This document shows, piece after piece, positions 1 through 6,700 of a stretch of DNA of 16,248 nucleotides (positions are counted from its first letter, which is position 1; every line of letters starts with the position of its first letter). The stretch comes from QAMX01 sp964515055 (GTDB taxonomy: Bacteria > Bacillota > Clostridia > Oscillospirales > QAMX01), in the NCBI GenBank assembly GCA_964515055.1, contig CAZEUG010000034.1:1-16248 (forward strand), given 5' to 3'. The position numbers and the translations under genes were made by a program. Under the pieces are notes generated by a model. It had not been told where the DNA came from. It ran no database searches and saw only the letters and a list, made by a program, of their open reading frames with translations.

Positions 1-671
1 ATGTGCCAGCCGGGATAGCCGACACCCCAGGGCGAATCCCACTTCAGCGCCTGATCCTCAAACTTCGACTTGGTGAACCAGAGGACGAAGTCGTTTTTGT
101 TGCGCTTGTTGCTGTCCTCCTCCACGCCCTCCCGGACGCCGACGGCCAGATCGTCCGCGTCGTGGTCATTGAAGACGTAGTAGCGCTCCAGCTTGGCGGT
201 GTCAAAATAGATGTTGCCGCCGGCTGCATAGGCATAGCCCTTTTCGAGCAGCGTTTCAATCAGATGGATGTATTCGGGGATGCAGCCGGTTGCCGGTTCG
301 ACAACGTCCGGCCGGCGAATCCGGAGCCTGGCACAGTCGGAGAAAAACGCATCCGCATAGTACCGGGCGATTTCCATAACAGACTTGTGCTCCCGGCGGG
401 CACCCTGCAGCATTTTGTCCTCGCCGGTGTCCGCATCCGATGCCAGATGGCCGACATCGGTGATGTTCATGACGCGCAGCACGTCATAGCCGGAATAGCG
501 GAGGAATTTGTCCAGCACATCCTCCATAATGTAGGTGCGAAGGTTGCCGATGTTGGCAAAGTGATAAACCGTCGGCCCGCAGGTGTACATCTGGACACGG
601 CCGGGCGTGACCGGACGGAAGGGCTCACGGGTGTGGGTGAGAGAATTATACAATACAAGTTCGGACGTCAT
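1..671 (-). CDS. cysS: Cysteine--tRNA ligase (CysRS), N-terminal part, cut by window edge
   Basis: Class I aminoacyl-tRNA synthetase that charges tRNA-Cys with cysteine in the cytoplasm. The first 223 codons are visible; the gene runs off the left edge inside the conserved GYPGWHIEC region, so roughly the second half, including the KMSKS loop, is missing. Visible family signatures are MYTCGPTVYHF (residues 28-38, with zinc-ligand candidate Cys31), RVMNITDVGHLASDADTG, and the segment before GWH. The HIGH signature reads NIGN (residues 40-43): its first His is Asn, as read directly from codons AAC ATC GGC AAC. The start is the ATG whose complement ends at 671, with AGAGGA just upstream on the minus strand. 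It is the last visible gene of the recA-recX-rimO-pgsA-cysS run, 20 bases after pgsA. Identification is certain. Confidence 0.96.
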   Translation of the reverse strand, partial: MTSELVLYNSLTHTREPFRPVTPGRVQMYTCGPTVYHFANIGNLRTYIMEDVLDKFLRYSGYDVLRVMNITDVGHLASDADTGEDKMLQGARREHKSVMEIARYYADAFFSDCARLRIRRPDVVEPATGCIPEYIHLIETLLEKGYAYAAGGNIYFDTAKLERYYVFNDHDADDLAVGVREGVEEDSNKRNKNDFVLWFTKSKFEDQALKWDSPWGVGYPGWH

Positions 672-691
672 AACGGATTCCTCTTCTGCGC

Positions 692-1252
692 TTATTTTTT
701 TATGGATTTCAGGGACAGGCTGTGCGTACAGTAGTCGATGCCTGACCAGAGGGTCACTGCGGCGAGTACCCAGCCGAGCACGTTGGCCACCAGCCGATAC
801 GTCTCCTCCGTGATCAGCGTGCGGAAGCACGGCAGCGGCATGGCAAGAATGCAGAGGATCGAGACAATTTGCAGGACGGTTTTCAGCTTCCCGGAGAACG
901 CGGCACCGACGACCTTACCGCCGGAGGCGAAGACGACACGGATGGAGGTGATGGCGAATTCCCGCGCCAGAATCAGGAGCAGCGCAATCGGATGCATCAG
1001 TCCGTCCGAGACAAACAGGACAAATGCGGACATCACGAGCAGCTTGTCGGCCAGCGGGTCGAGAATTTTGCCGAGATCCGTCACCTGATTGTATTTGCGG
1101 GCAATGTGCCCGTCCAGGTGATCCGTCAGAGAGGCCAGCGCGAACAGCGCCAGTGCAAGAGCCTGTGCGGTGACGCCGTCCAGCTCCATGAACAGGACGA
1201 ACACGGGGATCAGCGCCAGCCGAACCAGTGTGATAATATTGGCAGTAGACAT
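692..1252 (-). CDS. pgsA: CDP-diacylglycerol--glycerol-3-phosphate 3-phosphatidyltransferase
   Basis: Integral membrane enzyme that makes phosphatidylglycerol phosphate from CDP-diacylglycerol and glycerol 3-phosphate, the committed step to phosphatidylglycerol and cardiolipin. The 186-residue product has the usual family length. The full CDP-alcohol phosphotransferase signature D-x2-DG-x2-AR-x8-G-x3-D-x3-D is intact, with D44, D47, G48, A51, R52, G61, D65 and D69. An N-terminal STANIITLVRL motif and several hydrophobic helices are also typical. I chose the ATG at 1252 because a GAGAGG ribosome binding site lies 10 bases upstream; the in-frame TTG two codons earlier (1258) would sit only 4 bases from it. 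It lies 18 bases after rimO and 20 before cysS, so it is probably cotranscribed with recA. The related cardiolipin synthase is less likely because of the start motif and length. Confidence 0.93.
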   Translation of the reverse strand: MSTANIITLVRLALIPVFVLFMELDGVTAQALALALFALASLTDHLDGHIARKYNQVTDLGKILDPLADKLLVMSAFVLFVSDGLMHPIALLLILAREFAITSIRVVFASGGKVVGAAFSGKLKTVLQIVSILCILAMPLPCFRTLITEETYRLVANVLGWVLAAVTLWSGIDYCTHSLSLKSIKK

Positions 1253-1270
1253 CTTCAAAATTCCTCTCTC

Positions 1271-2623
1271 TCAGATCGTGGGGGCGGCGCCGTCCAGATG
1301 GCCCAGCGGTTCGCCGTCCAGCAGTTCGTCAATCCGAACGCGGCAGAGCTGCCCTTCACTGACAGCGCCCTTGTCCGCGGTGAAGAAAATCTTGCCGTCC
1401 ACATCGGGGGAATCCGCAAAGCTGCGGCCAAACCAGACCTCGGACAGCCGGTCATAGCCCTCGCAGAGAACGTCCAGTGTCCGGCCGACCAGAGCGCTGT
1501 GGTAATCGTCCATGATTTCGCCCTGCAGCATCGTAATCAGGGAGACGCGGCGCGCCTTTTCGTCCTCATCAACCGGGTTCGGCAGCTCCGCCGCCGGTGT
1601 CCCCTCCTGCGGGGAGAAGGCAAAGACGCCCGCCCGCTCGATTTTGGCCTCGCGCAGGAACGTGCAGAGTGCCTCGAACTGCTCCTCCGTTTCGCCGGGG
1701 AAGCCGACGATCAGGCTGGTGCGCAGAACGACGCCGGGCAGCCGCTCCCGCAGCGTGCGGAACAGGCGGCGGACGTCTGCCGAGACATAGTGGCGGTTCA
1801 TCGCGCTCAGAATGGTATCGTCAATGTGCTGGATGGGGATATCCAGATAGCGGACGATTTTCTCGTTTTCCGCAATCACATCGATCAGCTCATCAGTGAT
1901 GCCGTCCGGGTTGGCATAATGCAGCCGCACCCAGCGGACGGAATCGATGGCGCAGATCTGCCGGAGCAGCTGCGGCAGGCGGCTTTCGCCGTACAGGTCG
2001 AGCCCGTATTTCGTGATGTCCTGCGCAATGATAATCAGCTCCTGCGCGCCGTTTTCGGCGAGTGTGCGGCACTCGGCCAGAATCTCCTCTTCGCGGCGGG
2101 AGCGCAGATCGCCGCGGATGGAGGGGATGGTACAATAGGAGCAGCGGTTGTTGCAGCCCTCGGCGATTTTGACATAGGCCGTATACGGCGGCATACACGG
2201 GATGCGGCCGACCTCAGCGACAGGTGCCTGCTTGTCGCCAAAGATCAGCGGCTTTTCTCCGGCCAGTGCGGCCTGCACGGCGGCGACAATCTGCGTGTGT
2301 GCGCTACAGCCCAGAACGGCGTCAATTTCGGGCATTTCCGTGTAGAGCTGTTCGCGGTAGCGCTCGGAAAGACACCCGGTGACCACGATGGCCTTCAGGC
2401 GGCTGTCGCGGTCGCGCTTAATTTCACAGAGCTCCAGAATATTTTCAATGGCTTCCGATTTGGCATCATCGATGAACCCGCAGGTGTTGACGATGACCGC
2501 GTCGGCCTCATCCAGATCGGCGGTCAGCGCGTATCCGGCTTCATCCAGAAGATAGAGCATCTGCTCACTGTCCACCAGATTTTTGGAGCAGCCGAGGGAG
2601 ACAAGCCCGATGGTTTGTTGCAT
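1271..2623 (-). CDS. rimO: Ribosomal protein S12 (Asp) methylthiotransferase RimO
   Basis: Radical-SAM enzyme that adds a methylthio group to a conserved aspartate of ribosomal protein S12. The 450-residue protein has the three-part layout of the family. The N-terminal UPF0004 domain carries one cluster through C12 (in SLGCSKNLVDSE, the RimO rather than MiaB form), C48 (VNTCGF) and C84 (VTGC). The radical-SAM core has CNNRCSYC, with C157, C161 and C164 binding the SAM cluster. The C-terminal TRAM-like domain covers about the last 70 residues. The start is the ATG at 2623. An upstream in-frame ATG at 2644 would add seven residues but has no ribosome binding site, whereas AAAGG lies 13 bases before 2623, a rather long gap. 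It follows recX by 22 bases and precedes pgsA by 18. Confidence 0.95.
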   Translation of the reverse strand: MQQTIGLVSLGCSKNLVDSEQMLYLLDEAGYALTADLDEADAVIVNTCGFIDDAKSEAIENILELCEIKRDRDSRLKAIVVTGCLSERYREQLYTEMPEIDAVLGCSAHTQIVAAVQAALAGEKPLIFGDKQAPVAEVGRIPCMPPYTAYVKIAEGCNNRCSYCTIPSIRGDLRSRREEEILAECRTLAENGAQELIIIAQDITKYGLDLYGESRLPQLLRQICAIDSVRWVRLHYANPDGITDELIDVIAENEKIVRYLDIPIQHIDDTILSAMNRHYVSADVRRLFRTLRERLPGVVLRTSLIVGFPGETEEQFEALCTFLREAKIERAGVFAFSPQEGTPAAELPNPVDEDEKARRVSLITMLQGEIMDDYHSALVGRTLDVLCEGYDRLSEVWFGRSFADSPDVDGKIFFTADKGAVSEGQLCRVRIDELLDGEPLGHLDGAAPTI

Positions 2624-2645
2624 ACAATCTGTACGACCTTTCATG

Positions 2646-3287
2646 TTACGAATTGAAAAGAGAAGCCGCGTCCTCATCGCCCTGCTGCTGTGCATAGCGG
2701 CTGAGCGCGGCGCTGATATCGGAGGAGGAAAAGCCGCGGCCTGCGAGGAACCGGTACATCCGGTCACGCGCTGCGCGGTCGAGCCTTGCGCCGCGCAGTC
2801 GGGCAGCGATCAGCTCATCGAGTGCGTCTGCCGGTTCGGGCAGCGCTTCGGCGGCGGCAAGCGCCGTTTCCCGGTCGATGCCGCGTTTTGTCAGCTCAAA
2901 GAGCAGCGCCCGGCGCGACTGATGCCGGGCAGCCGCCCGCTCCGTCAGTGCGGCGGCATAGGCCGCATCGTCCACCAGACCGTAGTCGGAGAGCTTTTCC
3001 AGCGCTTCTTCGATTTCGGACGGCTGATACCCGCGCTCTGCGAGCCGATCAGACAGCTCCGATTGGGAGCAGGCGCGCCGTCCCAGAATCAGGGCGGCGG
3101 CTTCATCCGCACGGATACCGCCGTGCGCCGCCAGTGTTTCCAGCATTTCAGCGGACAGCGCCGTGCCTTCACGCAGATTCCACTCTGCCGCGATGTCCCG
3201 CGTGACGCGGAGCAGTGTGCCGTCATCCAGATGCAGAAGCAGCCGCCCGCCACGCCGGGCAGGCTTGACGGAAAGAATCACAGGCAT
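2646..3287 (-). CDS. recX: RecA regulatory protein RecX
   Basis: Small cytoplasmic protein that binds RecA and modulates its filaments; in many bacteria it inhibits recombinase and coprotease activity. At 213 residues it falls in the usual range for Firmicute RecX. The family's repeated three-helix modules are visible, with recognisable stretches such as SELSDRLAERGY (about residues 76-87), EEALEKLSDYGLVDD and FLAGRGFSSSDISAAL. The first 60 or so residues are the strand-rich N-terminal extension often seen in clostridial members. The start ATG has GGAGG 5 bases upstream. It begins 12 bases after the recA stop, the classic recA-recX arrangement, so RecX level should follow recA transcription. 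Sequence conservation in this family is low, but context makes the call firm. Confidence 0.9.
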   Translation of the reverse strand: MPVILSVKPARRGGRLLLHLDDGTLLRVTRDIAAEWNLREGTALSAEMLETLAAHGGIRADEAAALILGRRACSQSELSDRLAERGYQPSEIEEALEKLSDYGLVDDAAYAAALTERAAARHQSRRALLFELTKRGIDRETALAAAEALPEPADALDELIAARLRGARLDRAARDRMYRFLAGRGFSSSDISAALSRYAQQQGDEDAASLFNS

Positions 3288-3299
3288 ACGCGCCTCCGG

Positions 3300-4394
3300 T
3301 TATTCTTCGAAGTCCTCGACCAGGACAGGAGCCGGTGCAGCCGGGGCTTCGGCCTCGGCCTTGTCCCGTCCCTTTGCAGCCCTGGCCTTTTCGCCGCGGG
3401 GCATTCCGCTCTCGGCGATTCGGCGGCGAATTTCCGCCTCCAGCCCATCGGCGATTTCCGGATTGTTTTTCAGGAAGATTTTGGCGTTGTCCTTGCCCTG
3501 GCCGAGGCGCGTTTCGCCCATATTGAACCAGGAGCCGCTCTTCTGAACCAGATCGAGCTTGACGCCGATATCGACCAGCTCGCCCTCACGGGAGATGCCC
3601 TGACCGAACATCAGGTCAAATTCGGCCTCCCGGAACGGCGGAGCCACCTTGTTTTTCACGACCTTCACGCGGACGTGGTTGCCGACCACTTCGGAGCCGG
3701 ACTTCAGGCTTTCCACACGGCGGACATCCATGCGGACAGAGGAATAGAACTTCAGCGCACGGCCACCAGTCGTCACCTCCGGGTTGCCGTAGGCGATGCC
3801 GATTTTTTCGCGCAGCTGATTGATGAAGATGGCGGCGGTATTGGAGCGTGAAACCGGCGCAGCCAGCTTCCGCATGGCCTGTGACATCTGCCGGGCGAGG
3901 ACGCCGACGTAGGCGTCACCCATGTTGCCGTCAATTTCGCTCTTCGGCGTCAGCGCTGCGACGGAGTCCACAACGATGACATCCAGTGCGCCGCTGTTGA
4001 TGAGCGCCTCCGTAATCTGCAGCGCCTGTTCGCCGCAGTCCGGCTGAGAGACGAGCAGACTGTCCACATCGACACCGAGCGTGCGCGCCCATTCCGGGTC
4101 GAGCGCGTGCTCCGCGTCAATGAATGCGGCTTCCCCGCCGCGCTTCTGCGCCTCTGCAATGATATGCAGTGCGAGCGTCGTCTTACCGGACGATTCCGGC
4201 CCGTAAATCTCGATGATGCGGCCGCGGGGAACACCGCCGATGCCGAGTGCAAGATCCAGCGCAAGGGAGCCGGTCGGAATACAGTCCACGTTCATGACCG
4301 GATTGTCGCCAAGACGCATGACGCTTCCCTTGCCGTAGGTTTTTTCAATTTGAGCAAGCGCCGTTTCAAGCGCTTTCTTTTTATCTGTATCCAT
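3300..4394 (-). CDS. recA: Recombinase RecA
   Basis: ATP-dependent strand-exchange protein for homologous recombination, and coprotease for LexA in the SOS response. The 364-residue protein has every hallmark: Walker A GPESSGKTT (residues 65-73), Walker B region VIVVDS (139-144), NQLREKIG, the L2-loop stretch PEVTTGGRALKFY, and a C-terminal tail ending in acidic VEDFEE after an Ala/Lys/Glu-rich linker. I chose the ATG at 4394 (MDTDKKKALETAL), with GGAGG 6 bases upstream; the longer reading frame to 4421 crosses the leader hairpin and has no ribosome binding site. It is the first gene of a five-gene minus-strand run. A sigma-A promoter and a possible LexA site lie just upstream, which fits SOS control. 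Confidence 0.98.
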   Translation of the reverse strand: MDTDKKKALETALAQIEKTYGKGSVMRLGDNPVMNVDCIPTGSLALDLALGIGGVPRGRIIEIYGPESSGKTTLALHIIAEAQKRGGEAAFIDAEHALDPEWARTLGVDVDSLLVSQPDCGEQALQITEALINSGALDVIVVDSVAALTPKSEIDGNMGDAYVGVLARQMSQAMRKLAAPVSRSNTAAIFINQLREKIGIAYGNPEVTTGGRALKFYSSVRMDVRRVESLKSGSEVVGNHVRVKVVKNKVAPPFREAEFDLMFGQGISREGELVDIGVKLDLVQKSGSWFNMGETRLGQGKDNAKIFLKNNPEIADGLEAEIRRRIAESGMPRGEKARAAKGRDKAEAEAPAAPAPVLVEDFEE

Positions 4395-4413
4395 TCTGAT
4401 CCTCCAAAAGCAG

Positions 4414-4430
4414 ATCCGCATGGAGCGGAT
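4414..4430 (-). other. Small hairpin in recA 5' leader
   Basis: ATCCGC-ATGGA-GCGGAT is a perfect 6-bp stem with a 5-base loop. It lies between the predicted start site and the recA ribosome binding site and overlaps the candidate SOS box. It may affect leader stability or simply reflect the overlapping dyad. No U-run follows, so it is not a terminator. Confidence 0.5.
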
Positions 4431-4434
4431 GTTC
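4423..4434. promoter_or_regulatory. Candidate LexA (SOS) operator at the recA start
   Basis: GAGC-GGAT-GTTC on the plus strand matches the Gram-positive SOS box core GAAC-N4-GTTC at seven of eight fixed positions. It overlaps the predicted transcription start, a position where a repressor would block the promoter. The site was found by eye and has one mismatch, so it is a candidate only. Confidence 0.45.
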
Positions 4435-4440
4435 TCCTAT

Positions 4441-4469
4441 ATTTTACTATATTTGCATGGAAAAATCAA
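4441..4469 (-). promoter_or_regulatory. recA operon promoter (sigma-A type)
   Basis: On the minus strand TTGATT (4469-4464) and TAAAAT (4446-4441) are separated by exactly 17 bases. The predicted start is near 4434, about 40 bases upstream of the recA ATG. It is the only good promoter in the 102-base gap between the YitT-family gene and recA, and it probably drives recA through cysS. Confidence 0.75.
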
Positions 4470-4496
4470 CCGGGACGGTGGAAAAACATACGCCGG

Positions 4497-5372
4497 TCAC
4501 ATGGCCTTGAAGCCGCGGCCGAGCACCTCACGCGCCTCCGTGACCATGATGAAGGCGTCGGGGTCGTGCATCCGGATCAGCTGCTTCATATGCGAGAGCT
4601 GGCGGCGGGAAACCGCACAGACCAGCATGGACTGCGGCGTCTGCGTGTAGGCACCCGTGCCGTTCAGGATGGTCACGCCGCGCTGCAGCGAATGAATCAG
4701 GACGTCGGAAATCACATCGGCCTGTTTGGTGATGATGAACGCCACCGACGCGATGTTGGCGCCGTACATGACCGCATCGATCACGACAGATGCCAGATAC
4801 ATGGCGACGGCTGTATAGCCGGCGGCGGCGATGTCGTGGAAAATGACGGTGTTGGCGATGACGACCAGCACATCGCCGATCAGGATGACGCGGCCGAGCG
4901 ACAGCTCCTCGTGCCTGCGGTTGAGCAGCACGCCGATGATATCGGTTCCGCCGGTGCTGCCGCCGGCGGCCATGACGATGCCCATGCCGAGACCGGTGCA
5001 GGCGCCGCCGAGTACGCAGCAGAGCATCCGGTCATTTTCAAAATCGGCGACAACCGGCAGCGTCACGGCGAACACGTCCATCCAGACAGAAACGGCCAGA
5101 ACGCCGACCACGCTCAGAATGAAGAAATAGCGCCCCATGGTCCTGTAGCCGAGCAGAAAGAGCGGGATGTTCATGACAACCGTCATGACACCGACGGGGA
5201 GGTGCGCCAGCTTGTTGAGAATCAGCGCGATGCCGGTGAGGCCGCCAGTGGTCAGATCGGCGGGAGCATAGAACATTTCCACGCCGAACGCGTAAATCGC
5301 ACCGCCGAAAACGATCAGCAGTGCGCGCAGCAGATAGCGCCGAACGTCGGCGGATTCCGTGGTTTTCTGCAT
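4497..5372 (-). CDS. YitT family membrane protein (DUF161 plus DUF2179)
   Basis: A 291-residue integral membrane protein of the YitT family, function not established. The first 210 residues hold about five or six hydrophobic segments, beginning with the typical start AIYAFGVEMFYAPADLTTGG (about 25-44), and a glycine-rich loop GGSTGGTDIIG around residue 140. Residues 215-291 form the soluble C-terminal DUF2179 domain, with the usual SRRQLSHMKQLI and DPDAFIMV stretches. The ATG at 5372 has AAAGGAG 8 bases upstream. It lies 102 bases upstream of recA and is read in the same direction, but recA has its own promoter. A minus-strand promoter for this gene is not obvious; the dyad at 5458-5470 could supply a TACAAT -10 on this strand. 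The family name is secure, the substrate is unknown. Confidence 0.88.
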   Translation of the reverse strand: MQKTTESADVRRYLLRALLIVFGGAIYAFGVEMFYAPADLTTGGLTGIALILNKLAHLPVGVMTVVMNIPLFLLGYRTMGRYFFILSVVGVLAVSVWMDVFAVTLPVVADFENDRMLCCVLGGACTGLGMGIVMAAGGSTGGTDIIGVLLNRRHEELSLGRVILIGDVLVVIANTVIFHDIAAAGYTAVAMYLASVVIDAVMYGANIASVAFIITKQADVISDVLIHSLQRGVTILNGTGAYTQTPQSMLVCAVSRRQLSHMKQLIRMHDPDAFIMVTEAREVLGRGFKAM

Positions 5373-5411
5373 AAAAAGGGCTCCTTTCTTTTGTAAAAAA
5401 CAGAATCAGCA

Positions 5412-5429
5412 GGAACGCGGCTGCGTTCC
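5412..5429. repeat. Inverted repeat between YitT-family gene and tRNA-Arg
   Basis: GGAACGC-GGCT-GCGTTCC is a perfect 7-bp stem with a 4-base loop. It lies 40 bases upstream of the YitT-family start (in its probable leader on the minus strand) and just upstream of the tRNA promoter. No adjacent T-run marks it as a terminator in either direction. It could be a leader hairpin or a protein-binding site. Confidence 0.5.
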
Positions 5430-5441
5430 GGAAAAACAAGG

Positions 5442-5470
5442 TTGACAAATGCGGCAGATTGTATTACAAT
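5442..5470 (+). promoter_or_regulatory. tRNA-Arg promoter (sigma-A type)
   Basis: TTGACA (5442-5447), a 17-base spacer and TACAAT (5465-5470) form a near-consensus promoter, about 57 bases upstream of the mature tRNA. The -10 lies in a perfect dyad ATTGTA-T-TACAAT (5458-5470), so a TACAAT also reads on the minus strand. The 12 bases TTGACAAATGCG also begin the helicase promoter at 11262. Confidence 0.85.
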
Positions 5471-5491
5471 ATAAAGGATATGGGAAGTCGT

Positions 5492-5509
5492 CCGGTGCAG
5501 CTGCGCCGG
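5492..5509 (+). other. Leader hairpin in the tRNA-Arg precursor
   Basis: CCGGTGC-AGCT-GCGCCGG can form a 7-bp stem with one G-T pair and a tetraloop. It ends 17 bases before the mature 5' end, so it would lie in the leader removed by RNase P. Role unknown. Confidence 0.4.
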
Positions 5510-5526
5510 GCAGCCCAATATGATAT

Positions 5527-5603
5527 GCGCCAGTAGCTCAGCTGGATAGAGCGTCCGCCTCCTAAGCGGAAGGTCGGGGATTCGAATTCCTTCTGGCGCG
5601 CCA
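5527..5603 (+). tRNA. tRNA-Arg, anticodon CCU (reads AGG)
   Basis: The cloverleaf folds completely by hand. Acceptor GCGCCAG pairs perfectly with CTGGCGC. The D stem is GCTC/GAGC, and the anticodon stem TCCGC/GCGGA encloses loop CTCCTAA with anticodon CCT. The variable loop is AGGTC. The T stem GGGGA/TCCTT has two G-T pairs around the loop TTCGAAT. Discriminator G and an encoded CCA complete 77 bases. It has its own promoter and terminator, so it is a single-gene unit. It decodes AGG, which appears to be little used in these CGN-preferring genes. Confidence 0.97.
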
Positions 5604-5611
5604 GGTTTTCT

Positions 5612-5648
5612 GCCGAAAGTCCCGGTTTCCGGGGGTTTCGGCTTTTTT
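5612..5648 (+). terminator. Rho-independent terminator of tRNA-Arg
   Basis: The outer stem GCCGAAA/TTTCGGC is continued by an inner CCCGG-type stem with a TTT loop, interrupted by one G-T pair and one mismatch. It is followed directly by six T's (5643-5648). It begins 8 bases after the tRNA CCA end. Confidence 0.92.
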
Positions 5649-5692
5649 ACAAAATCAGCACAGGCGATTGCAGCAGAAAGGGCGGGATTTCA

Positions 5693-6229
5693 ATGAACCA
5701 GGTGGAGGCACAGCGCGAGCGGGACGAACGCTTCATGAAGGAAGCGCTCCGTCAGGCGAAAAAGGCAGCGTCCATGGGTGAGGTGCCGGTCGGCTGCGTG
5801 ATCGTCCGCGACGGGGTCATCGTTTCACGCGGCTACAACCGCCGTGAGACAGACGGCAATGCGCTGGCGCACGCGGAAATCCGCGCCATTGACCGCGCCT
5901 GCAAAAGGCTGGGCGGCTGGCGGCTCTGGCAGTGCGACCTGTATGTCACGCTGGAGCCCTGCCTGATGTGTTCCGGTGCGATCATCAATGCGCGGCTGCG
6001 CCGCGTGGTATACGGTGCGGCCGACGACAAAAACGGTGCGTTGAGCGGTCTGACGCTTGCGGGACAGTATCAGCCGGAGATTGTCAGCGGCATCTGTCAG
6101 GAGCCGTGTGTTGCCGTGCTGAAGGACTTTTTTGCGGCCATGCGCGCCCGACGTGCGGCGGAAAAGGAGGGCCGTGCGCCGCTATTTCCAGCGGCGGCGG
6201 AGGTGCCGGTACAGCGAGACGAGCCGTGA
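5693..6229 (+). CDS. tadA: tRNA-specific adenosine deaminase TadA
   Basis: Zinc enzyme that converts adenosine 34 to inosine in the anticodon of tRNA-Arg(ACG), letting one tRNA read CGU, CGC and CGA. The 178-residue protein has the cytidine/deoxycytidylate deaminase core: GEVPVGCVIV (29-38), the catalytic HAE (H60, E62) and PCLMC with zinc ligands C90 and C93. NARLRRVVYGAADDKNGA is the usual TadA continuation. It is somewhat longer than typical members (about 150-170), with an extra C-terminal tail after about residue 155. That tail lies partly over the end of the converging membrane-protein gene (48 shared bases). The ATG has GAAAGG about 12 bases upstream. No promoter of its own is obvious after the tRNA terminator. 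Confidence 0.95.
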   Translation: MNQVEAQRERDERFMKEALRQAKKAASMGEVPVGCVIVRDGVIVSRGYNRRETDGNALAHAEIRAIDRACKRLGGWRLWQCDLYVTLEPCLMCSGAIINARLRRVVYGAADDKNGALSGLTLAGQYQPEIVSGICQEPCVAVLKDFFAAMRARRAAEKEGRAPLFPAAAEVPVQRDEP

Positions 6230-6691
6230 AAAGCAGAAATCATAGAGGAAAAAGGCGGCATTCAGAAAGAGGAGCGTCAGCGGATAGACCCAGGGAATGT
6301 CCGGCAGCGCAGGGAACGCGGCAAAGGCCTTCAGCAGCAGACCGAGTGCGGCGAGGGCGGCGTTGAAAAAGAGCAGCTTCAGCAGGTATTCCACGCAGGC
6401 GAGGCGAACCGATTCGGCGACAGATTTGAAAATCGGGTACGGGCCGAACAGCAGGATGTACATCAGCGGGACGGATTTGTCCGTGACGAACAGCACGGAG
6501 AGCAGCGCAACGGTCAGGTAGCAGAGCATGGCATGGGTTCGCCCGCATTCCAGAAAAACAATCGCCACCAGCAGGCTGGTAAAAACCGCCAGCGTGATAG
6601 ACAGAGTGGAGAAAAAGCCGGCGGCAAAGAGCAGAATCAGCGAAAATGCCGCAATCAGAGATGTAAACGATAATTTTTTGACCGGCTTCAT
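6182..6691 (-). CDS. Small polytopic membrane protein, unknown function
   Basis: I do not recognise a named family. The 169-residue product is very hydrophobic, with five or six likely membrane helices at about 10-27, 30-47, 54-70, 74-86, 100-122 and 134-152. The ends are basic: MKPVKK at the front and YRHLRRRWK at the back, suggesting a cytoplasmic C-terminus. A central YILLFGPYPIFKS stretch and FNAALAALGLL look like conserved elements; similar proteins occur in clostridia, from memory. GAGG lies 7 bases before the ATG, and the gene starts 9 bases after the J-protein stop, so the two are almost certainly cotranscribed. The 3' end overlaps tadA tail to tail by 48 bases. It could be an ECF-type substrate-binding membrane subunit or a membrane partner of the two upstream proteins; both are inferences. 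Confidence 0.82.
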   Translation of the reverse strand: MKPVKKLSFTSLIAAFSLILLFAAGFFSTLSITLAVFTSLLVAIVFLECGRTHAMLCYLTVALLSVLFVTDKSVPLMYILLFGPYPIFKSVAESVRLACVEYLLKLLFFNAALAALGLLLKAFAAFPALPDIPWVYPLTLLFLNAAFFLYDFCFSRLVSLYRHLRRRWK

Positions 6692-6700
6692 GGCGATTCC

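Noticed and set aside
2624..2644. Longer rimO start at 2644 (MKGRTDC extension)
   Set aside because: No ribosome binding site precedes it; the only candidate site lies inside the extension and fits the ATG at 2623, where family homology begins.
869..2656. Open frame of 595 codons antisense to pgsA and rimO
   Set aside because: It crosses two confirmed genes and their junction and reads as low-complexity Gln/Arg/Asp-rich protein. It is a reverse-strand shadow.
4395..4421. Longer recA start at 4421
   Set aside because: It would place the leader hairpin and the GGAGG ribosome binding site inside the coding region. RecA proteins begin at the M-D-T-D position.
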